DNA from: Alphaproteobacteria bacterium
GTDB lineage: Bacteria; Pseudomonadota; Alphaproteobacteria; Puniceispirillales; Marisalimonadaceae
Direction: 5' to 3'
Length of the DNA: 7,538 nucleotides
Assembly: GCA_016777645.1 (NCBI GenBank)
Contig: JADHRC010000077.1
Span: 1-7,538 of the forward strand
Under the pieces are notes generated by a model. It had not been told where the DNA came from. It did not search any database and saw only the letters and a list, made by a program, of their open reading frames with translations. The translations under genes were made by a program, and so were the position numbers. The first letter of the stretch is position 1. Every line of letters begins with the position of its first letter. Shown piece by piece: positions 1 to 6,290 of this stretch.

Positions 1-635
1 TGTACTATTTGGTCAATTTTTTCTTGGTTGCTCCAACCCATTTTAACCAAATCTGGGACAGGAATTCCAGCCACAGCTGAATATCTAGCCAGAGGGACCA
101 TTGTGTCACCATGTCCACCAAGAACAAAAGCCGTCACATCGCTTACCGAGACATTAAACTCCTCTGCCAAAAAATGTCTGAACCTAGCCGAGTCTAATAC
201 ACCTGCCATACCAACAACCATATTTGTTGGAAGTCCAGAAGCTCTTTGCAAAACGCCTACCATTGCATCTAATGGGTTCGTAATACAAATAACGAATGCA
301 TCTGGACAATTTTCTTTAATACCTTGACCAACTTGTTTCATTACTTTGGTATTAATTTCAACCAGATCATCTCTACTCATACCTGGTTTCCTAGCTACAC
401 CAGCCGTAACTATGACTACGTCACTTCCTGAGAGACAATTATATTCATTTGAACCAGAGATTTTAGTATCAAAAGATTCTACTGGTCCTGACTGGGCAAG
501 ATCTAGAGCTTTTCCTTGAGGTATTCCCTCTGCAATATCGAACAAAGTCACATCAGCGAGCTCTTTAATAGCAGCTAAGTGAGCTAAAGTACCACCGATA
601 TTTCCAGATCCAATTAATGCTATTTTATTTCTCAT
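1..635 (-). CDS. mdh: Malate dehydrogenase, LDH-type, N-terminal 211 residues (3' end off the window)
   Basis: NAD-dependent malate dehydrogenase interconverts malate and oxaloacetate, the last step of the cytosolic TCA cycle. The gene is open from the ATG at 635 to the window edge, giving 211 codons of an expected 315-320. Visible motifs are the Rossmann glycine loop GSGNIGG (9-15), Asp33 ending the second strand (NAD preference), and the mobile substrate loop RKPGMSR (82-88). Its first Arg, where lactate dehydrogenases usually carry Gln, argues for malate specificity. ITNPLD (118-123), LDSARFR (147-153, substrate Arg151, proton-relay Asp148) and GGHGDTMVP (173-181, catalytic His175) follow. 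This is the LDH-like MDH typical of alphaproteobacteria and many Gram-positives, not the E. coli type. A weak Shine-Dalgarno (TAGGT) lies 8 nt before the ATG. In alphaproteobacteria mdh usually precedes sucCD and sucAB, which would lie beyond position 1; that is inference. Confidence 0.96.
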   Translation of the reverse strand, partial: MRNKIALIGSGNIGGTLAHLAAIKELADVTLFDIAEGIPQGKALDLAQSGPVESFDTKISGSNEYNCLSGSDVVIVTAGVARKPGMSRDDLVEINTKVMKQVGQGIKENCPDAFVICITNPLDAMVGVLQRASGLPTNMVVGMAGVLDSARFRHFLAEEFNVSVSDVTAFVLGGHGDTMVPLARYSAVAGIPVPDLVKMGWSNQEKIDQIV

Positions 636-776
636 TTGATATACCTATTATTAATTGAATGAAAATTAATGTTTTTTCTTATAAAAATTTAAAATTCTAA
701 TACTCTTTTAAGAGTAACCTTTTAGACCTTTTTTTAGAAGCTATCAAGGTAAGAATATATATAATATATGAGAATT
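636..776 (-). promoter_or_regulatory. Intergenic region between zapE and mdh, candidate mdh promoter
   Basis: This is the longest gap in the window. Read on the minus strand, TTGATA (747-742) and TAAAAG (724-719) are separated by exactly 17 nt. They match the sigma-70 -35 consensus at 5 of 6 and the -10 at 4 of 6 positions. Transcription would start near 712, leaving a leader of about 77 nt. A dyad at 701-716 sits on that predicted start. An alternating AT tract at 755-769 follows the zapE stop. No GC-rich hairpin with a U-run is seen, so zapE transcripts may read into mdh. In such AT-rich DNA, promoter-like boxes arise easily by chance, so this is a suggestion only. Confidence 0.3.
701..716. 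repeat. Inverted repeat TACTCTT-TT-AAGAGTA upstream of mdh
   Basis: Two perfect 7-nt arms flank a 2-nt centre. The repeat lies 66-81 nt upstream of the mdh ATG, directly after the candidate -10 box on the minus strand. It could be an operator or a short leader hairpin. As a terminator of zapE it would be poor: the stem is AT-rich and the following minus-strand bases (TTAGAATTTT) are not a clean U-run. Function is inferred only from position. Confidence 0.45.
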
Positions 777-1859
777 TTATAATTGAGACATTTCAGTAAT
801 TCTAGAAATGGTTCTTTGAAATTCAAACTCCCACTCTTCACCTTGATAAACCTCTCTAAAATTTTTTTCAGCACTTGCTATTAAAAAACAATTTTTGTCA
901 TATAAAGCGTCAATTAACCAAATAAATCTTCGAGTTTCATTTCTTAATGTGTCATTTAAAATAGGTATATTATCTAAAATAATACCTTTATATCTCAATG
1001 CTAATTCTATATAATCAGAGGCAGCTAACGGCTTGTTACACAAATCATCAAAGTCAATTCTAGCTATACTTGCAGCAACTTCTGGGATAAATAATTTTCT
1101 TCCAGAAACTTCGATCGTTTCTGACCTTATTTCAAAACCAACACTCAAACTTTCGAAGATTTTATTTATTTTTTCATGATTAACCTTAGTAAGCGGATAC
1201 AGCCACATTTTATTCCCGCTAAGAGATCTCTTCCTCCAATCGTTTCCATCAGGAATATGAACAATATCTGTTTTTAACTTTAAGTTTTCAATAAACGGTA
1301 AGATCCTATCCCTGTGTAATCCATTTTTATAAAGACCTTCTGGAGGTTGATTAGAAGTGGTAATAAGAATAGTCCCTTCCTTAAACATTACATCAAACAA
1401 CCTAGATAAAATCATGGCATCAGCAATATCCTTTACTTCCATTTCATCAAAACAAAGAACTTTGGCAGATTTGGCTAGATCTTTTGCTACCAATAAAACA
1501 CTATCTTTATGCTTTTCAACTTGGCTCTTTAAAAGTATTCTTTGATGAACTTCCTTCATAAAATCATGAAAATGAAGTCTTTTTTTATCTTTAATATTGA
1601 TTTGTTGGAAAAACAGATCCATCATCATGGACTTGCCTCTTCCAACACCTCCATGAAGATATAGACCTTTGATATCTTTTAAATTTTTATTAGAAAATAT
1701 CTTAAAAATAATTTTGTTATGACTTGGCGTATTAATTTTAGTTAAAAGACTATCAAAATATTTAGATACAAACAGTTGACCATCATCAAAATTTATGGAT
1801 TTGGTCTTTGCTATTGATTCTAAACTTTTATTTTTAACTATTTTCAGATTATCTGACAT
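777..1859 (-). CDS. zapE: AFG1-family P-loop ATPase, cell division protein ZapE
   Basis: A 360-residue AAA-type ATPase of the AFG1/ZapE family, a usual length (E. coli ZapE is about 375). Walker A is GGVGRGKS (70-77) and Walker B is VLCFDEMEV with Asp138-Glu139. The sensor-like segment TTSNQPP (167-173) is followed by the family's HRDR..PFI block. The C terminus carries the usual RRFIWLIDALYD and FQRT.SR..EM signatures. In E. coli ZapE associates with the FtsZ ring; yeast AFG1 acts in mitochondrial turnover of respiratory-chain subunits, so the bacterial role is not settled. The reading frame is open upstream to a TTG at 1916, but that start would overlap sdhB by 38 nt and add 19 residues read from sdhB's end. 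The ATG at 1857-1859, 19 nt after the sdhB stop, is preferred, although no good Shine-Dalgarno precedes either start. It is probably cotranscribed with sdhCDAB. Confidence 0.93.
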   Translation of the reverse strand: MSDNLKIVKNKSLESIAKTKSINFDDGQLFVSKYFDSLLTKINTPSHNKIIFKIFSNKNLKDIKGLYLHGGVGRGKSMMMDLFFQQINIKDKKRLHFHDFMKEVHQRILLKSQVEKHKDSVLLVAKDLAKSAKVLCFDEMEVKDIADAMILSRLFDVMFKEGTILITTSNQPPEGLYKNGLHRDRILPFIENLKLKTDIVHIPDGNDWRKRSLSGNKMWLYPLTKVNHEKINKIFESLSVGFEIRSETIEVSGRKLFIPEVAASIARIDFDDLCNKPLAASDYIELALRYKGIILDNIPILNDTLRNETRRFIWLIDALYDKNCFLIASAEKNFREVYQGEEWEFEFQRTISRITEMSQL

Positions 1860-1878
1860 GGGAAAGAAAAATAAGAGA

Positions 1879-2658
1879 TTATTTTCGTTCGAGTTGTAAT
1901 TTCTTAATTTCTCCAATTGCCTTAGCGGGATTTAATCCCTTAGGACAAGTTTTAGTACAATTCATTATTGTATGGCATCTATATAATTTGAAAGAATCTT
2001 CCAGGTCATCCAGTCTTTCATTTGTATTTTCGTCTCTACTATCAGCTATCCATCTGTACGCCTGAAGCAAGACGGCTGGCCCTAAGTATTTGTCTCCATT
2101 CCACCAATAAGAGGGGCATGAAGTTGAACATGAAAAACATAAAACACATTCCCATAAGCCATCAATTTTTTCTCTTTCACTTGGTGATTGTTTTCTAGAT
2201 TTGCCTTCTTCTGGTTTTGTATTTGTTTGCAACCATGGCTTAATTGATGTCAATTGTTCATATGCTTTTGATAGATCAGGCACTAAATCTTTTACTACTT
2301 CCATATGAGGAAGAGGATAAATGTTTATTTCACCTTCAATATCATCAATAGACTTTAAACAAGCTAAAGTATTTGTTCCATCTATATTCATGGAACAGGA
2401 TCCACAAATTCCTTCCCTACATGAACGTCTAAAAGTTAAACTCGAATCTATCTCTTGTTTAATTTTTATTAACGCATCTAACACCATTGGACCACATTTA
2501 TCCAGGTCTATGGTATAACTATCAATTCTAGGGTTTTGATCATCATCTGGAGACCATCTGTAAACATTAACTTTTCTTGTGTTTTTTGAATCAGTTTCTA
2601 AAGGATAATCTATTCCTTTAACTATTTTAGAATGTTTTGGAAGGGCAAATTCAGCCAC
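1879..2658 (-). CDS. sdhB: Succinate dehydrogenase iron-sulfur subunit
   Basis: A 259-residue subunit that carries electrons from the SdhA flavin through three clusters to quinone, on the cytoplasmic face of the membrane. The [2Fe-2S] ligands are Cys80, 85, 88 and 100 (SCREGICGSC motif). The [4Fe-4S] ligands are Cys171, 174, 177 and 238, and the [3Fe-4S] ligands are Cys181, 228 and 234 (CVLCFSCSTSCPSYWW, then CHTIMNC and CPKGLNP). All eleven cysteines align with E. coli SdhB at a constant offset of 22 in the C-terminal domain. The start is the GTG at 2658-2656: AAAGGAG lies 6 nt upstream and the length fits alphaproteobacterial SdhB. The frame is open further up to 2715, but that start would overlap the end of sdhA and add 19 atypical residues. 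The gap to sdhA is 16 nt, to zapE 19 nt. Confidence 0.97.
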   Translation of the reverse strand: MAEFALPKHSKIVKGIDYPLETDSKNTRKVNVYRWSPDDDQNPRIDSYTIDLDKCGPMVLDALIKIKQEIDSSLTFRRSCREGICGSCSMNIDGTNTLACLKSIDDIEGEINIYPLPHMEVVKDLVPDLSKAYEQLTSIKPWLQTNTKPEEGKSRKQSPSEREKIDGLWECVLCFSCSTSCPSYWWNGDKYLGPAVLLQAYRWIADSRDENTNERLDDLEDSFKLYRCHTIMNCTKTCPKGLNPAKAIGEIKKLQLERK

Positions 2659-2664
2659 AAATAT

Positions 2665-2671
2665 CTCCTTT
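2665..2671 (-). promoter_or_regulatory. Strong Shine-Dalgarno fixing the sdhB GTG start
   Basis: The minus strand reads AAAGGAG, then ATATTT (6 nt), then GTG. This is the best ribosome-binding site in the window and lies between the sdhA TAG (2677-2675) and sdhB. It is the main reason for preferring GTG at 2658 over a longer start inside sdhA. Confidence 0.85.
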
Positions 2672-2674
2672 AAA

Positions 2675-4465
2675 CTAATATACTCTTGCAGCAGGTGGTA
2701 CAGATGCCACCTCATTTGTTAATGTGTTAAGATGAACATCTCTATAGTCAAGTTTAGTTTTCATTTTATCGTTTAACCACATAATAGTATGCTTCATCCA
2801 ATTTTTGTCATCTCTTTCTGGGAAATCCTCGTGAGAGTGTGCCCCTCTAGATTCTTTTCTTTGTTCAGCAGATTTAATTGTAACTATTGCTTGTTGCATT
2901 AAGTTTTCTAATTCTAATGCTTCTACCAAGTCAGTATTAAAAATCATAGATCTATCCTTAATGCCTATCCCATCAAGGCTAGTTGCAATTGTGTCAACCT
3001 TTTTAACACCCTCACTCATTGATGAATTAGATCTAAAAACAGCAGCATGTTTCTGCATAGCATTTTGCATGGAATTTCTAATTTCACCCACTGAAACATC
3101 ACCCTTGGCATACCTCATTTTATCTAGCCTAGCCAAGATTTTATCTGTGACACTCTTAGGTAAAGGGGCATGTGAACTACCTTTTTCAACTGTTTTCAAA
3201 GCTCTTTGTGCTGCTGCTCTTCCAAAAACAACTATATCTAATAACGAGTTTGTTCCCAACCTATTTGCTCCATGAACAGAAACACAAGCAGCTTCACCAA
3301 TTGCCATCAAACCAGAAACAACTGCATTTTGGTCGTTGCCTCTTCGCGTAACAACCTCACCATGATAATTTGTAGGAATGCCACCCATATTATAGTGTAC
3401 AGTTGGTAAAACTGGGATTGGTTCTTTAGTTACATCAACACCACAAAATATTTTTGCTGTTTCACTGATACCAGGTAATCTCATATGAAGAGTAGCTGGA
3501 TCTATATGCTCAAGATGCATAAAAATGTGATCTTTATTAGGACCAACTCCTCTACCTTCATTTATCTCAATAGTCATGGATCTAGACACAACATCTCTAC
3601 TAGCTAAGTCTTTAGCCGTAGGAGCATATCTCTCCATAAATCTTTCACCTTCGGAATTTGTTAAATAACCACCTTCGCCTCTTGAGCCTTCAGTAATTAA
3701 AACTCCAGCGCCATATACTCCGGTTGGATGAAATTGTACAAATTCCATGTCTTGGAGTGGCAACCCAGCTCGCAGTACCATGGCATTTCCATCACCTGTA
3801 CAGGTGTGAGCAGACGTACAAGAAAAATAAACCCTGCCATACCCACCTGTGGCTAGAACAGTTTGGTGACCTCTAAACCTATGAATTTTTCCGTCATCCA
3901 TACATAATGCCAGAACCCCAACACAGGCTCCATTATCATCCATTAGTAAATCAAGTGCGATGTATTCAACAAAAAACTCTGCTTTGTGCTTTAAACATTG
4001 TTGATAAAGAGTGTGTAAAATTGCGTGCCCTGTTCTATCAGCGGCGGCACATGCTCTTCTGGCCATTTTCTTCCCATAGTCTAGAGTATGACCTCCAAAA
4101 GGGCGTTGATATACTTCACCATCTTCAGTTCTAGAAAAAGGAACACCAAAATTTTCTAATTCAGTTACTGATGGAATAGCTTCTTTACACATGTATTCTA
4201 TAGCGTCTTGATCACCTAGCCAATCAGAACCTTTAATGGTATCATACATATGAAACTGCCAACTATCATTTTCACCCATATTATTTAGAGCTGCACCAAT
4301 ACCACCCTGAGCCGCAACTGTATGACTTCTAGTTGGAAAAACTTTAGTGATACAAGCTGTTTTGAGACCACCTGATACCATACCAAGTGTTGCTCTTAGA
4401 CCAGCTCCACCAGCGCCAACAACAACCACATCGTGTTCATGATCAATAATTTCATATTCAGACAT
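2675..4465 (-). CDS. sdhA: Succinate dehydrogenase flavoprotein subunit
   Basis: A 596-residue, full-length catalytic subunit that oxidises succinate to fumarate with covalently bound FAD. The dinucleotide-binding loop GAGGAGLRA is at 17-25. RSHTVAAQGG contains His48, equivalent to the E. coli FAD-linking His45. Substrate-site residues are all present: His246 and Thr258 (QFHPTG, LITEG), Arg290 (ASRDVVSR; the catalytic proton-transfer Arg286 of E. coli), His357 and Arg402 (HGANRLGTNSLLD). The C terminus ends in the typical PPAARVY. Offsets to E. coli stay at 3-4 throughout, so no domain is missing. It starts with ATG 13 nt after sdhD behind a poor purine-rich site. SdhA versus fumarate reductase FrdA is decided by the neighbouring two heme-ligating anchors and the SdhA-type C terminus. 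Confidence 0.98.
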   Translation of the reverse strand: MSEYEIIDHEHDVVVVGAGGAGLRATLGMVSGGLKTACITKVFPTRSHTVAAQGGIGAALNNMGENDSWQFHMYDTIKGSDWLGDQDAIEYMCKEAIPSVTELENFGVPFSRTEDGEVYQRPFGGHTLDYGKKMARRACAAADRTGHAILHTLYQQCLKHKAEFFVEYIALDLLMDDNGACVGVLALCMDDGKIHRFRGHQTVLATGGYGRVYFSCTSAHTCTGDGNAMVLRAGLPLQDMEFVQFHPTGVYGAGVLITEGSRGEGGYLTNSEGERFMERYAPTAKDLASRDVVSRSMTIEINEGRGVGPNKDHIFMHLEHIDPATLHMRLPGISETAKIFCGVDVTKEPIPVLPTVHYNMGGIPTNYHGEVVTRRGNDQNAVVSGLMAIGEAACVSVHGANRLGTNSLLDIVVFGRAAAQRALKTVEKGSSHAPLPKSVTDKILARLDKMRYAKGDVSVGEIRNSMQNAMQKHAAVFRSNSSMSEGVKKVDTIATSLDGIGIKDRSMIFNTDLVEALELENLMQQAIVTIKSAEQRKESRGAHSHEDFPERDDKNWMKHTIMWLNDKMKTKLDYRDVHLNTLTNEVASVPPAARVY

Positions 4466-4478
4466 AAGATTTCTTTCT

Positions 4479-4868
4479 CTAAGATAAGTAAATTTTTAGG
4501 ACACACAACAACGATAAAACGCCTAAAAGTATGGATAATAATTTTATAAGTATTATAGATGCTATTTTCAACCCCTCATTATGAACATAGTCTTCGATTA
4601 CTACCTGCAAACCTAGTGAAGCATGAAAAAATAAAGTTATAAAAAGTAAAAATAAACCAGTAGTATTAAATGGACTTTGGAACCAAGCTATAGCTTCTTC
4701 ATAGCTCCCTAATAGAGAAAAAAGTAGAGAAGGGATAAACCATAATAGAAGAGGTATCATACCAATAGCTGATATTCTTTGAAGTTTCCAGTGGCCTACA
4801 CCGGGAGATTTAACAGAACTCATATTTTCAACCTTAGTATAGCTATATTGTGCAACTTTTTTATCCAT
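4479..4868 (-). CDS. sdhD: Succinate dehydrogenase membrane anchor subunit D
   Basis: A 129-residue membrane protein with three predicted helices (about 34-53, 70-91 and 102-127). With SdhC it anchors the SdhAB dimer, holds heme b and forms the quinone site. His82 in the HASLG motif corresponds to the E. coli heme ligand His71. Asp93-Tyr94, eleven residues later, match E. coli Asp82-Tyr83, of which the Tyr contacts ubiquinone. The N-terminal stretch ending in GHWKLQR resembles the alphaproteobacterial pattern GLGSAK..G..HWW.QR. That resemblance spans Met16 and favours the first ATG at 4868 (12 nt after sdhC). Against this, AAGG lies 8 nt before the Met16 codon (4823), while the first ATG has no clear ribosome-binding site, so a 114-residue form is possible. 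Confidence 0.92.
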   Translation of the reverse strand: MDKKVAQYSYTKVENMSSVKSPGVGHWKLQRISAIGMIPLLLWFIPSLLFSLLGSYEEAIAWFQSPFNTTGLFLLFITLFFHASLGLQVVIEDYVHNEGLKIASIILIKLLSILLGVLSLLCVLKIYLS

Positions 4869-4880
4869 ATACTTACAAGC

Positions 4881-5261
4881 TCATATAAAAAAAACTAGCA
4901 ACCACGTAATAATTGTCAGTGTTAAAGAGGCAATTATTACTAAGGTACCAGACATATAAGCTTGTTTTAAATCATAACCATAACCAGCATCCCAAAAAAG
5001 GTGCCTAATACCATTGCTAAAATGATAAAATAAACCAAAGGTAAATCCAAAAAGAATAAGCTTACCAAACCAATTATTAATTATTTTTAGGTATGATAAA
5101 TAGGTTGCTTCTCCCAATGTCAATGCAATAACCCAAGAAACTAAAATTATACTTCCTATAGACAAAGCAACACCGGTGGCTCTATGCAGAATTGAAAGTA
5201 TAGACGTTAACTGAGGCTTATAAATCTGAAGATGTGGTGATAGCGGTCTTTGTCTACTCAT
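4881..5261 (-). CDS. sdhC: Succinate dehydrogenase cytochrome b556 subunit
   Basis: A 126-residue membrane anchor, the first gene of the sdhCDAB operon. It opens with the family signature RPLSPHLQIY (5-14). SILHRATG (23-30) follows, where Ser23 and Arg27 match the E. coli quinone-site residues Ser27 and Arg31. YHFSNGIRHLFWD (79-91) contains His80, equivalent to the axial heme b ligand His84 of E. coli. Three membrane helices are visible (about 28-49, 65-86 and 104-125). Length and motifs are typical of alphaproteobacteria. The start ATG has a weak GAGA site 5 nt upstream. Transcription of the operon probably begins in the 80-nt gap before it or further up within the transporter gene. Confidence 0.96.
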   Translation of the reverse strand: MSRQRPLSPHLQIYKPQLTSILSILHRATGVALSIGSIILVSWVIALTLGEATYLSYLKIINNWFGKLILFGFTFGLFYHFSNGIRHLFWDAGYGYDLKQAYMSGTLVIIASLTLTIITWLLVFFI

Positions 5262-5341
5262 TTTGGTCTCATTTTTAACAATTTATTAATAAATGGACTA
5301 TTAATATAGAAATTTCAATTATAAATTATAAAATAAACTTA
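5262..5341 (-). promoter_or_regulatory. Intergenic region before sdhC, possible operon promoter
   Basis: 80 nt of almost pure A+T lie between the transporter stop and sdhC. On the minus strand, TTGAAA (5318-5313) is a fair -35 box, but no good -10 follows at 16-18 nt. TATATT (5308-5303) is a fair -10, but its partner TTATAA (5331-5326) is weak. I cannot choose between them. A perfect palindrome at 5281-5294 lies close to the sdhC start. No terminator-like GC hairpin for the upstream gene is visible. Confidence 0.25.
5281..5294. repeat. 14-bp perfect palindrome ATTTATTAATAAAT before sdhC
   Basis: The palindrome is perfect but purely A+T, centred about 26 nt upstream of the sdhC ATG. It could be an operator for the sdh operon. 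However, A/T palindromes of this size are not rare in such composition, so no function is claimed. Confidence 0.35.
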
Positions 5342-6256
5342 TTATTGATAAATAATAATTAAAATCGATATTCCTAGAAGAATAATACCAATTAATTCTG
5401 TTTTTTTAATTTTTTCTTTAAAGATAATCATTGATATTAAAATCGAAAAAATCAATTCAGTTTGGCCAACAGCCCTTACCTCTGCGGCTGTGGCTAGGCC
5501 AAAAGCAACAAACCATCCAAAAGTAGCCCCTGTCCCACATATACCAGCTGGCAAACTTGGCTTCCAATATTTAAATACTGCTAAAAAATCATTCTTTTTA
5601 AAAAAGAATAAATATAAACCTACAATTACTGTCTGGAAAATAATAGCAATAACAGAAATAAAAAGTGATTTGTCTAATAGAGGGGCCTCCACAGAAATTA
5701 TAGACATTCTAAACGCCACAACAGATGCAGCTAGAAGGAGGCCAGATAGTAAACCTATTAAAGTGCCAAGAGAAGAAATTGATTTTAATAAGAGTGTTAT
5801 AGTTTCATAAAAACTTTTGGCTTTCTTTGCATATGAAAGTAATAAAACTGATATAACACCAAGAACAATCCCAATTGTTATTGGCAATGAAAAATTTACA
5901 CTCAATATTATTGTTTCTAGAAAAGCTATTAATATTACCTCAGTTTTAGAAAAAGCAATCCCAGCAGCAAAACTTTTATGAGAAAAAACTTTCATTAAAA
6001 CATAAGTAAAAAGAACCTGGAAAATTGAGCCCAAAAAGCAGAGCATTACAGAATAAGATGATAAAGTTGGAATTGTGTTTCCAGGTATATTTATCCAAAC
6101 AAACCATATAAGCGAAGTAAAGGGTAATGCATAGCAGAATCTTATATAGGCAGCGCCATAGTCACCTAATTTTGGTATCATATTTTTTTGAAAAGCGGAC
6201 CTAGCTGTCTGACAAGCCGCAGCAAATATCGCAGATAAAATCCAAATAAATTCCAT
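5342..6256 (-). CDS. EamA/DMT-superfamily transporter, substrate unknown
   Basis: A 304-residue integral membrane protein with about ten hydrophobic helices (roughly 3-17, 35-54, 69-89, 96-119, 124-141, 160-183, 196-217, 236-257, 261-279 and 285-303). This fits the 5+5 helix repeat of drug/metabolite transporters. The two halves share a TE-containing helix: SKTEVILIAFLE (103-114) and GQTELIFSILIS (264-275). The C terminus has the family pattern of a FKEKI..TE loop followed by the last helix. EamA proteins export or import amino acids, nucleosides, osmolytes and other small molecules, and the sequence does not identify the cargo. It starts with ATG 34 nt after asd, without a recognisable Shine-Dalgarno, and ends 80 nt before sdhC. 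Its position after leuB-asd makes an amino-acid or pathway-intermediate exporter conceivable, but that is inference. Confidence 0.85.
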   Translation of the reverse strand: MEFIWILSAIFAAACQTARSAFQKNMIPKLGDYGAAYIRFCYALPFTSLIWFVWINIPGNTIPTLSSYSVMLCFLGSIFQVLFTYVLMKVFSHKSFAAGIAFSKTEVILIAFLETIILSVNFSLPITIGIVLGVISVLLLSYAKKAKSFYETITLLLKSISSLGTLIGLLSGLLLAASVVAFRMSIISVEAPLLDKSLFISVIAIIFQTVIVGLYLFFFKKNDFLAVFKYWKPSLPAGICGTGATFGWFVAFGLATAAEVRAVGQTELIFSILISMIIFKEKIKKTELIGIILLGISILIIIYQ

Positions 6257-6265
6257 TAACTGTTA

Positions 6266-6282
6266 AATACAAAGTTTGTATT
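6266..6282. repeat. 17-nt dyad AATACAAA-G-TTTGTATT between asd and the transporter
   Basis: Two perfect 8-nt arms surround a single central base and occupy half of the 34-nt asd-transporter gap, ending 10 nt before the transporter ATG (ATG at 6256-6254). As RNA on the minus strand it could fold into a 7-bp hairpin with a 3-nt loop, with no U-run after it. This makes an operator or a translation- or stability-modulating hairpin likelier than an intrinsic terminator. Function is inferred from position only. Confidence 0.5.
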
Positions 6283-6290
6283 GTAAAACA

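Noticed and set aside
28..327. Plus-strand open frame of 99 codons
   Set aside because: It lies entirely antisense to mdh, whose frame encodes all expected dehydrogenase motifs; the plus-strand translation resembles no family.
755..769. Alternating AT tract after zapE
   Set aside because: Considered as a terminator or a regulator site; it has no GC stem or U-run and is expected in DNA of this composition.
1357..1545. Plus-strand open frame of 62 codons opposite zapE
   Set aside because: It is antisense to the zapE Walker B region and has no supporting features.
1860..1916. Longer zapE beginning at TTG 1916
   Set aside because: It would overlap sdhB by 38 nt and add residues that only mirror the end of sdhB in another frame; the ATG at 1859 gives a normal family length.
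2961..3275. Plus-strand open frame of 104 codons (and similar ones at 2321-2518 and 3907-4134)
   Set aside because: These are antisense shadows of sdhA and sdhB, with no ribosome-binding site and no recognisable domain.
5258..5272. Tiny upstream frame ATG AGA CCA AAA TGA overlapping the sdhC start
   Set aside because: Four codons in an A-rich leader with no ribosome-binding site; the ATGA overlap looks suggestive of coupling but is easily accidental.
5490..5810. Plus-strand open frame of 106 codons opposite the transporter
   Set aside because: It is antisense to a clear EamA gene; the translation is low-complexity Lys/Pro/Ile-rich and lacks motifs.
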